From the NCBI RefSeq assembly GCF_000245795.1, contig NZ_JH601133.1, forward strand, positions 303,066 to 367,065: DNA of 64,000 nt, in the 5' to 3' direction. Under the pieces are notes generated by a model. It saw only the letters and a program-made list of their open reading frames with translations, was not told the origin of the DNA and made no database searches. Position numbers and translations under genes: made by a program. Below, in pieces: positions 51,521-58,770 of the stretch. The stretch is from Facklamia languida CCUG 37842. GTDB taxonomy: Bacteria > Bacillota > Bacilli > Lactobacillales > Aerococcaceae. Position 1 is the first letter of the stretch. Every line of letters starts with the position of its first letter.

Positions 51521-51991
51521 CTATGACCGATACGTATCGTCTTCAACCAGTGAATCTTGTAGTTTCTTATGAAAACAAATTAACCGATTTGCTTCTTGAA
51601 AGCCACAGGATAGATGGAAAGCTAAACTCTCCTCATTGGTCAAGAGGCAATCACTCGCAAACTCCTGACATCCCTGTTCCCTTGCCCATTGTTCGCATAC
51701 TTTCATCAGTTCTGTCGCATAACCATTATATCGATACTGATGCTCAACATAGAGGCCCTCTAAATAACCCACAGGAGAGGTCTCACAGCCTTCCACATAA
51801 TCCACTCTCAGAGAAACATTGGCAAAACCGACTGGCTGATCATTCACATATTTAATAAAACTCGCACAATGATCCCCTCGACTCATCACCTCAAATTCAT
51901 GGGTCAAATCGGCTAAAAGGGCATCATCCCAAACCTTTAAAGCTAATTGAGCTAAGACTGGGCTGTCTTCAAATCCGGCACGTTTAATCAT
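51521..51991 (-). CDS. GNAT acetyltransferase resembling aminoglycoside 6'-N-acetyltransferases
   Basis: The 156-residue protein has DYVEGCETSPVGYLEGLYVE, the acetyl-CoA loop QYRYNGYATELMKVCEQWA, then EFASDCLLTNEESLAFHLSC and GFQEANRLICFHKKL. These stretches match the AAC(6')-I group closely. Intrinsic chromosomal members exist in enterococci. It could modify aminoglycosides or have a household substrate. Resistance is an inference. Confidence 0.8.
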   Translation of the reverse strand: MIKRAGFEDSPVLAQLALKVWDDALLADLTHEFEVMSRGDHCASFIKYVNDQPVGFANVSLRVDYVEGCETSPVGYLEGLYVEHQYRYNGYATELMKVCEQWAREQGCQEFASDCLLTNEESLAFHLSCGFQEANRLICFHKKLQDSLVEDDTYRS

Positions 51992-52122
51992 CTATTCCAC
52001 TCCTTCTAAATGGGATCTGACAATTTTTTCAATTATTTCTATGAGCAAACTATTAACGAATCAATTTGCCTTTCCTTTATAATTTTAATAGAGATGACAC
52101 CACTAGCACAAGGAGGTATCTT

Positions 52123-53397
52123 ATGAAAAAAGCAATCAAACGATGGACCCTTTGGACGATCATTGTTCTTACAAGTCTTAGCACCCTGTCTCCCGTCTTG
52201 TCACCCTCTCTGGAAACAGCTTCCGCCCAGGTCACTTCCTCTCAAACCACTAATCAGTCACTCGATATCGAGAACCAATCATCCGAATTCCCTACTGTCT
52301 CATATCGTGAGGAGCAGGCAAAATTACCAAGTGATGGGATCGTTGTCGATCCTGATACCCTCTTCTCCGATCAAACTCTTTCCCTCGATCAATACTATGA
52401 TGAGATCGTTACCCAGCAACAGCCCCCTTATTCTTACCAACCAAAAGATTATATTCGAGATCTCACTACCTATACGACGCTCTATATTTATTACCAACAA
52501 GCCAGTGAGGTCGAAGTTTTGGCCCCGATCAACTTAGCACCAGGTCAGTATGAATTTTTTGACAATTTGCAATTAGCCAATGGTAATTTGTGGGATATTC
52601 AATTTAAGACGCGCCGCATCTACCATAATGCACTCACCGACGATATTTATGAGGCCTTTAATCTTCCAAATCTCTATACACCCGCTATGATGGCCGATGT
52701 AACAGCAGATAAGATGCGTATTGACTATATTCTAGAACAAACCGACCCTGACGATCCTTATTATGATCAAATCGAAGAAGTAGCTGAACTAGCAGAACAA
52801 AGTTACACACACTTCGCTAACCACTATAATAAACAAGCACTCGATCAAGTAGAACCCTATTATGGCCTTTCCGACAAAGTCCAAGCCAGCGACTTAACAG
52901 ATGAGATCCAGGCTACTATTGAAGAAGCGCTGGAACCTGTTCCAGACCATGTCAAAGAAAAAATTGGCTATATCGGTATCGTTGCCCGTGATGAACTGAT
53001 TACCTCCTGGAACTACAGCCGGATTGATGCCTTCGCCACTCCTGAAATGAACCTATTCTTCTGTGAAGACAATCCTCTAAGTTTTGGCCTTTTCTACCAT
53101 GAACTTGGTCATATTATCGATTATGCCTCCCAAATCTATGAAAATGCATCTAGCGAAAACTACCAGTCTTTCTCCAATTCTGATGAATTCATCAAAGTCT
53201 TTGAAGCAGAATGGGATGAAGAGGGGTCATACTACCAGACCTTGGTTGAAGCCTTCGCTCAAGGCTTTGGTTCCTATGCCCTAGAGTATTACAAAGATGA
53301 GTCCATGGATGAGATTGGCTTTAAGGGATACGGTTTAGATGGCCGCCCCTTAACAAGGGCATACTTTGAACAACTATTCCAGGACCTCGACTTATAA
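52123..53397 (+). CDS. Secreted zinc metallopeptidase, anthrax-lethal-factor-like (M34-type) domain
   Basis: The 424-residue protein starts MKKAIKRWTLWTIIVL after GGAGG; a longer frame lacks a site. A signal peptide ends near ETASAQ (about 36). The catalytic motif HELGH is at 326-330 (FYHELGHIIDYASQIY), and a second Glu in EAFAQGFGSY at 376 is placed as in the ATLF / Pro-Pro endopeptidase family. The N-terminal 150 residues are unrecognised and acidic. It is exported and not sorted to the wall. The target is unknown. Confidence 0.8.
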   Translation: MKKAIKRWTLWTIIVLTSLSTLSPVLSPSLETASAQVTSSQTTNQSLDIENQSSEFPTVSYREEQAKLPSDGIVVDPDTLFSDQTLSLDQYYDEIVTQQQPPYSYQPKDYIRDLTTYTTLYIYYQQASEVEVLAPINLAPGQYEFFDNLQLANGNLWDIQFKTRRIYHNALTDDIYEAFNLPNLYTPAMMADVTADKMRIDYILEQTDPDDPYYDQIEEVAELAEQSYTHFANHYNKQALDQVEPYYGLSDKVQASDLTDEIQATIEEALEPVPDHVKEKIGYIGIVARDELITSWNYSRIDAFATPEMNLFFCEDNPLSFGLFYHELGHIIDYASQIYENASSENYQSFSNSDEFIKVFEAEWDEEGSYYQTLVEAFAQGFGSYALEYYKDESMDEIGFKGYGLDGRPLTRAYFEQLFQDLDL

Positions 53398-53418
53398 GAT
53401 ATGCTTGCTCCTCCATCT

Positions 53419-53448
53419 CCCACTTCTTAAAGAAGAAGTGGGTTTTTT
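53419..53448 (+). terminator. Terminator after the metallopeptidase gene
   Basis: CCCACTTCTT pairs with AAGAAGTGGG with a short loop, followed by TTTTTT. Confidence 0.9.
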
Positions 53449-53589
53449 GCGTGATCTTATCCCTGATTTTCTTAACGAGTTTTTACCTGGTTCTAATATT
53501 AATTTAATTTTATTGCCGATTTCCTTTCATTAATTTACAATTAATAGCAAGATAATTTTTTGTTTTTTTAATTCTTAAGGAGGAGTTCG

Positions 53590-54272
53590 ATGAAGAAATC
53601 ATTCAAATGTCTATTACTTGCTGTAGAAACTCTGTCTGCCTTCTTCCCACTATTAGCGATCAAAAACCCTGCCCATGCCCAGGATCTGGTTAAAATTACG
53701 GTCGTGGGAGATTCCACTGACCGGATCTGGGAGGTGGTTCAAGAAAACCTTGGCGACAAGGTCCAAGTTGAATTGGTGACCTTGACCGACCCTGTCCAAG
53801 CCAACCAAGCTTTAGTCAGTGGTGAAGTGGACCTAGCTGCTTTCCAACATTATGCCGCCCTAGCACAATATAATGAGGATAATGGAACTGAGATCACCCC
53901 AATCACTGAAACTTTCATCAGCCCCATGAATATCCTATCCAATCAAATTGATTCGATCGATGACCTTAAGGAAGGGAATACGATCCTGATTCCTGAATCT
54001 CCGACCAACCGTGGACGGGCTCTGAAAGTTCTGGAAGATGCGAGCTTAATCACAATTGATGCAGGGGTCGATCCGGTTGATGATGCAATCTACACACAAT
54101 CGAGATTGATCCTAGTAATGAAGATTTGAAGCCTTACTTCAACCTCATCACAACACTTCCTGACCGTGTCGATGATCCAACTTTTGAAGCGATCATCACT
54201 GCCTACCACCAAGATAATGTAAAGAATCACATTAAAGAGGAATACAATAATGGGATGATCCTTATATGGTAA
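53590..54272 (+). pseudogene. metQ: MetQ-type (NLPA) methionine-binding protein gene, deleted and frameshifted
   Basis: The N-terminal part has a signal sequence but no lipobox Cys. VKITVVGDSTDRIWEVVQEN and SGEVDLAAFQHYAALAQYNE are NLPA-family. After LEDASLITID the frame jumps to AGVDPVDDAIYTQS, which in MetQ lies some 40-50 residues later, so an internal in-frame deletion is likely. Around 54090-54100 a single-base shift follows; the correct C-terminus (PYFNLITTLPDRVDDPTFEA to MILIW) is in another frame and ends at 54272. No metN or metP genes are near. The product cannot be functional. Confidence 0.82.
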
Positions 54273-54286
54273 GAAAATCATTCCTT

Positions 54287-54342
54287 TAGCCCCCTCTCCA
54301 TAGGCGCTTGGCGCTCATGATGGGTAAGGTGGGCTTTTTTTA
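54287..54342 (+). terminator. Probable terminator after the metQ remnant
   Basis: AGCCCCCTCTCC pairs imperfectly with GGTAAGGTGGGCT around an inner AGGCGC/GCGCT hairpin, followed by TTTTTTTA. Confidence 0.6.
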
Positions 54343-54608
54343 TTTAGACCAGTAAGAGGATTGGTGAGAACACAAAATGATTAATTTTTAGATAAGCCAT
54401 AATAGGATTCAGTTTTTTGCGATAAATATAATAAACTATATCGTTCTTTCCTTTATATCTATATCGAGCCCTTTTAAAAGGACCTCCTTCTTAACTCCCA
54501 ATCTGAATATAAGCCTAACCATTAAATATCCAACCACACAAAATAGGTCTAGCCTTGCGAAGGATAATATGGTAAAATTAATTCATTGTCATTCAATTAA
54601 TGACTCCT
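54343..54608. other. Gap without a recognisable gene
   Basis: AT-rich sequence between the metQ terminator and the tRNA. I see no reading frame with a ribosome site, and no riboswitch. The end must contain the tRNA promoter, but no box pair is convincing. Confidence 0.5.
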
Positions 54609-54682
54609 CGGGATGTAGCGCAGCCTGGTAGCGCACTAGCATGGGGTGCTAGGTGTCGCAGGTTCAAATCCTGTCATCCCGA
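54609..54682 (+). tRNA. tRNA-Pro (anticodon GGG)
   Basis: The 74 bases run from CGGGATG to CATCCCG plus discriminator A. The D arm GCGCAGCCTGGTAGCGC, the anticodon arm CTAGC-ATGGGGT-GCTAG and the T arm CAGGTTCAAATCCTG are complete. The loop ATGGGGT puts GGG at positions 34-36, decoding CCC and CCU. CCA is not encoded. Confidence 0.95.
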
Positions 54683-54688
54683 CTAGAC

Positions 54689-54718
54689 AGCAAGCTTCTC
54701 TGGAGGCTTGCTTTTTTT
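54689..54718 (+). terminator. Terminator after tRNA-Pro
   Basis: AGCAAGC (54689-54695) pairs with GCTTGCT (54706-54712), then TTTTTT. Confidence 0.9.
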
Positions 54719-54806
54719 AGTAAGAAAAGAAGATTTATTTTTTATCTAGCCAATTATTGACCCATCATTATATAATATAAGTATCAAGGAATCAGGAGGT
54801 CTCACC

Positions 54807-55241
54807 ATGGAATTACAAGAGGCAATGCAGATATTAAAAGAAGATATGAAGGTGGCTGTCTTTGCGACCGTCGACGCTCAAGGTCATCCCCATGCACGCC
54901 ATGCTCATATCGGTGTCGCCAATGAACAGGGTGTCTTCTTCATGACTAGTCCTAAGACGAAATTCTACCAACAACTCAAGGACAATCCTTATGTAGCCAT
55001 CTCGACCCTTTCTGAGAAAGACTATCTCATTCAAGTCATTCGAATTGAGGGTGAAGTGCGCGAACTTGGCAAGGAAAAATTAGCGGAATTATTGGAAGGA
55101 AACCCTTATGTTGACCAAGTCTATCCTAGTCTAGAAGACCAAGCAGGCATTCATGTCTTCCAAGTCTTTCAAGGTGAACTTTTCTACCGTAGCTTGACCC
55201 AGGGTCACCAATACACATTTAAATTTGGCCAAAACCTTTAA
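54807..55241 (+). CDS. Pyridoxamine 5'-phosphate oxidase-family flavin-binding protein
   Basis: The 144-residue protein has the split-barrel FMN-binding fold. VAVFATVDAQGHPHARHAHI opens it, FFMTSPKTKFYQQLKDNPYV is the phosphate-binding region and IRIEGEVREL a core strand. Single-domain members like this reduce flavins or quinones or are of unknown use; true PNPOx is longer. A good AGGAGG site is present. It stands alone between terminators. Confidence 0.85.
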   Translation: MELQEAMQILKEDMKVAVFATVDAQGHPHARHAHIGVANEQGVFFMTSPKTKFYQQLKDNPYVAISTLSEKDYLIQVIRIEGEVRELGKEKLAELLEGNPYVDQVYPSLEDQAGIHVFQVFQGELFYRSLTQGHQYTFKFGQNL

Positions 55242-55337
55242 TTTCAAAAACCTGATATCCCTTATCTCCACTCTCTTCTCAAGAGTCGCGTCCTCTAAAC
55301 GAGCACCTAACTACATATTATGCCTTTACCCATCATC

Positions 55338-55373
55338 AAAAAAGGACCTTGCACTCAGGCAAGGTCCTTTTTT
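55338..55373. terminator. Bidirectional terminator
   Basis: AAAAAAGGACCTTGC (55338-55352) pairs with GCAAGGTCCTTTTTT (55359-55373), perfectly, between convergent genes. Confidence 0.92.
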
Positions 55374-55387
55374 ATCAGGCCTTTCAA

Positions 55388-55948
55388 TTAGCCGTTACGA
55401 TAAGGGTTCATTTGTAGCATGAGTCGACCACTAATAGGGCCTAAAGCGGTCTCAATGATTTCTTTACGATAAGGCTTAAAACCACACTTTTCTAGGACAC
55501 GGGCTGAACGTTGGTTCGAATCAAAATGATCAGCTAGCAAAAAGTCGAAGTCATAATCCTTAAAGAGCCTAGCGGATACTGCCTCTATAGCTTCCAGCAT
55601 CAAGCCCTGTCCCCAATATTCCTTAGCAAGGACAAAACCAATTTCGCGCCCTTTAAGCGCCTCGAGTTCCGGTTCCAGTTCAACTTGATAGGGTTTGACG
55701 CCGAATGATCCAATTACTTTTTGGTCCTCTCGATGAAAGATTGCAAAAGTATAGTCCGCCGCTATAAAAAAATCTAAGTATTCGCGACTCTCCTCCTCAC
55801 TCGTTTCGTGAGACCAGCCCGCCATCTCAGCAACTCCTTCTTGACTGCCATAGGCATGGAAGTCATCAAAGTCTTCTGGTTTAAAGGCACGTAATAAAAG
55901 CCGATCTGTCTCAATAACATGTCCCTGGATGGTAAATTCTGCGTTCAT
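55388..55948 (-). CDS. GNAT acetyltransferase (RimJ/RimL type)
   Basis: The 186-residue protein reads ETDRLLLRAFKPEDFDDFHA, then EIGFVLAKEYWGQGLMLEAI with the acetyl-CoA loop, and DHFDSNQRSARVLEKCGFKP near the end. These are the marks of the ribosomal-protein acetyltransferase group. Acceptor unknown. Single gene. Confidence 0.88.
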   Translation of the reverse strand: MNAEFTIQGHVIETDRLLLRAFKPEDFDDFHAYGSQEGVAEMAGWSHETSEEESREYLDFFIAADYTFAIFHREDQKVIGSFGVKPYQVELEPELEALKGREIGFVLAKEYWGQGLMLEAIEAVSARLFKDYDFDFLLADHFDSNQRSARVLEKCGFKPYRKEIIETALGPISGRLMLQMNPYRNG

Positions 55949-56166
55949 TCACGAACCCCTTTCAAAAATTCCTATTAAATTCTAATTTGATCATACTTAT
56001 AACTTTACAATTCTTTAAATAAAAAGTCCTGAACTGTGAACTCTCCTAAAAAAAGGCCGTTAATTCCCTTTCCTAACTCCTAAGACATGGACAAGTCAAA
56101 TGAGAGACACCTCTATTCAACCTAGAAATTTATGCATGACACTTCAACACTGCATCTATTGACTGT

Positions 56167-56904
56167 TTAGCACTCAACTAAAAGCACCCCTGATTGACCT
56201 GCAGCAAGCTCCTTTTCAATTCGACCCTGTATAATTGCTTCCGCGCCACCTTTGGCCATCTGGTCTTCTTGATCATCGTCGAGACAATAGGAGTTAACTA
56301 ATAAGACCTTGTCACAAAGTTCTTGGGCTTTTTGAGCATAATCAATCTTTTCACTATGGTTCCACTTACTCTCATGTAGATCAAGGTAGACTGGCCATAG
56401 GACCAGATCCGGACGCAGGAGACGCACTCTTTCGGGTGCCGTCTCATCCCAAAAATCACCACATAAGCCAACCACCAATCGTCTATTTAGAAAATAAAAA
56501 TGATGAAATCCTTGCCCTTCTTGGTAGCGATCACTTGCGAAGGGTTCTTTCCAACCTGGCGAAACGCGGCGAAAGAGATCCAAAGTCTGTCCCTTAGAAT
56601 CAATGGTTATTTGACTACTATAAAAGTATGGTCCATTTTTTTCGATGAATCCAAAAGAAACAGCGACACCATGATTTCGAGCAGCTTGTTGAATTTCGTT
56701 GATTACAGGATCATCAAGCGTAAGTGCTAAAGTAAGATCATGATCTTCAACAAAAGTAGGCCCATGAAACCCTTGTAAGAAGGCCTCACCAAAAACCACC
56801 ATATCGACAGAATGCTGATACTCGATCAGGGTGTCTATGATGACTCTTTGATTGTAATCAACATTGCCATTCTTGAATCCTAACGCTGCTAATGCATATT
56901 TCAT
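56167..56904 (-). CDS. Carbon-nitrogen hydrolase (nitrilase superfamily)
   Basis: The 245-residue protein has the Glu-Lys-Cys triad: Glu in VVFGEAFLQGF near residue 40, Lys in VSPGWKEPF near 118, Cys in VVGLCGDFWDE near 149. It hydrolyses an amide or nitrile; the substrate is unknown. It is slightly short for the family. It sits alone with divergent AT-rich DNA upstream. Confidence 0.85.
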   Translation of the reverse strand: MKYALAALGFKNGNVDYNQRVIIDTLIEYQHSVDMVVFGEAFLQGFHGPTFVEDHDLTLALTLDDPVINEIQQAARNHGVAVSFGFIEKNGPYFYSSQITIDSKGQTLDLFRRVSPGWKEPFASDRYQEGQGFHHFYFLNRRLVVGLCGDFWDETAPERVRLLRPDLVLWPVYLDLHESKWNHSEKIDYAQKAQELCDKVLLVNSYCLDDDQEDQMAKGGAEAIIQGRIEKELAAGQSGVLLVEC

Positions 56905-57103
56905 CGCTCATCCCTCCTTGTCGGTAAAATCATTTTGAAAACTAATCTTAATAAAAAAATTATTCTAACTACACACTCAATCAATGCGACTCTTTAACCA
57001 GGTGGCTAACTTATACTTGAAATTTACGAATAGAAAAATATTTTAAAACACTTACAGTTTATGTTAAAGTATTATTAGAAAAATATAAAAAAGGAAATGT
57101 CTT

Positions 57104-57624
57104 ATGATGCTAAACATTAAAAAATGTATAGTAGTAGGGTTGTCAACAATTTTAATAGGAAGTTCTATTTCTCCAAATATGATTCAAGCTATAGAAGAAA
57201 ATAAGGAAGTATCTTCTGAAAATTTTTCTAATGGTATTAGTGAAGAATATTTAGAAAGTATCGGTATTGATATTAATTCTGATACTTATTACATTACAGA
57301 TTATCAAATGGATTTAATTGCTCAAGAACTTGGATATGATGTTCCGTCGACAGAAAACTCATACACAGCTAGATCGGGTGGTGTCACAAAATAGAAAAAG
57401 TAGGGAAAGGATCATGGAACATTTATTTTAGTAGAAGTTTTATAAAAAAATATTATTATACTGGTGCTCTTAGTTCTGCATTTATAGCAGCGTTTATATC
57501 CGGTATAGGAGGAGCGGTGGCTGGCACATTAGCTACATTCGCGGCAGCCGTAGCTGGCGAAGCTGATTCGGGTGTATACTTTCAAGTAAGAAATTGGAAA
57601 GTTACATATGCGGGGCCACAGTAA
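57104..57624 (+). pseudogene. Bacteriocin-like secreted protein, one-base frameshift
   Basis: The first frame encodes a signal peptide (about 1-29, KKCIVVGLSTILIGSSISPN) and an acidic stretch, and stops at 57394 after GGVTK. Adding one A to the run ACAAAATAG would continue it as IEKVGKGSWNIYFSRSFIKK to GALSSAFIAAFISGIGGAVA and end VTYAGPQ at 57622-57624. The joined product of about 173 residues has a leader, a basic aromatic stretch and a Gly/Ala-rich hydrophobic helix, like some class II or geobacillin-type bacteriocins. Family not identified. The next gene overlaps the stop. Confidence 0.65.
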
Positions 57625-57779
57625 TGAAAAATTATAGCAAAAAAGAAAAAATAGTAATGTTTCTTAGTTTTATTATTCCTATAATAGGCAGTATATATTC
57701 ACTTGTAAAAAGAGATGTATACATGTTAATGATATGCGCCTTACTATTTGCTGTTTATACCTATAAATATATGAATTAA
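57624..57779 (+). CDS. Small membrane protein, possible immunity protein
   Basis: The 51-residue protein MKNYSKKEKIVMFLSFIIPI continues with IGSIYSLVKRDVYMLMICAL and LFAVYTYKYMN. Its ATG overlaps the stop of the preceding frame (TAATG), showing translational coupling. Two hydrophobic helices and a basic N-terminus fit small bacteriocin immunity proteins. The role is inferred from size, topology and place only. Confidence 0.6.
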   Translation: MKNYSKKEKIVMFLSFIIPIIGSIYSLVKRDVYMLMICALLFAVYTYKYMN

Positions 57780-57808
57780 ATAAACGATAAAGAAATTTAA
57801 ATAGAAAA

Positions 57809-57846
57809 ACAGCTCTTTTTTTGCATAAAGGGCTGTCTTTTTTTAG
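57809..57846 (+). terminator. Terminator of the bacteriocin-like unit
   Basis: ACAGCTCTTT pairs with AAAGGGCTGT (one G-T), followed by CTTTTTTTT. The rest of the gap to 58040 shows no gene. Confidence 0.8.
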
Positions 57847-58039
57847 TCAAGTCCATAATCCTGTGTAAAATACTATACAATGTCTTATCGGTTTCTTACT
57901 GATCAAATTTAATATTTTTTTTTGTAGAGCTCAGCCATTCATCATGAAGATCCATTTTACTTCAAATCACATTCAATGCTATAAGGCCCGTTTCCCTTCC
58001 CTTATATCCGAATCAATCGGTCGCGCTAACGGCTGGCTC

Positions 58040-58768
58040 CTATATCTCCAAACTTTCCATCACGGTCCCAATTGCTTTTAGATTTTGCGTCTGATCACTG
58101 GTCATCGCAAGATCCCTCATAATCTGACCATCCTTAAGAAAAAGGACGCGCTTAGCATGAGCTGCAGCATTCATATCATGGGTAACCATGATGACGGTGG
58201 TCCCTGCTTGATTAATTTCTTTAAAAATAGTCATGACTTCCTGACTCATCTTAGAATTCAAGGCCCCTGTCGGTTCGTCTGCAAATAGAATCGTTGGATC
58301 ATTCATGAGGGCCCGTGCAATGGCAATCCGTTGATACTGCCCACCTGACAAAGCCTTGGGGTCTCGATCCGCTAATTCTGCTACTTGTAAGTCCTGCAAA
58401 AGAGCAAGCCCTCTCGCTTCAATTTTTTGTCGATTTTTTTGCTTTAAATTGAGGGCGGGATAGATAACATTATCAAGAACCGTTAAATTATTAAATAAAT
58501 AGGGTTTTTGAAAGACAAAGCCCATCTTTGATAGCCTTAATTTAGCTAACTGATCTTGCGTCAATGTATCGAGCGAATGTCCATCGAGCGTGACCTTTCC
58601 GGTCTCAATCTGGTCCATGCCACTGACAGCATAGAGAAGTGTAGACTTACCTGAACCTGAACTCCCCATTATCGCAACAAATTCCCCTTCTTTAACTTCA
58701 AAGCTAATTTGATCTAAGATTAGATGACCATTGAATTGTTTACTTAGATTCTCTACCTTTAACATCAT
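58040..58768 (-). CDS. ABC transporter ATP-binding protein (LolD/MacB type)
   Basis: The 242-residue ATPase shows Walker A MGSSGSGKSTLLYAVSGMD, the signature ALSGGQYQRIAIARAL, Walker B TILFADEPTGALN and the switch His in VTHDMNAAAHA. This subfamily works with FtsX-like permeases in drug or peptide export and resistance. The permease gene lies 2 bases upstream. It is the last gene of the TetR-controlled operon. Confidence 0.93.
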   Translation of the reverse strand: MMLKVENLSKQFNGHLILDQISFEVKEGEFVAIMGSSGSGKSTLLYAVSGMDQIETGKVTLDGHSLDTLTQDQLAKLRLSKMGFVFQKPYLFNNLTVLDNVIYPALNLKQKNRQKIEARGLALLQDLQVAELADRDPKALSGGQYQRIAIARALMNDPTILFADEPTGALNSKMSQEVMTIFKEINQAGTTVIMVTHDMNAAAHAKRVLFLKDGQIMRDLAMTSDQTQNLKAIGTVMESLEI

Positions 58769-58770
58769 CC

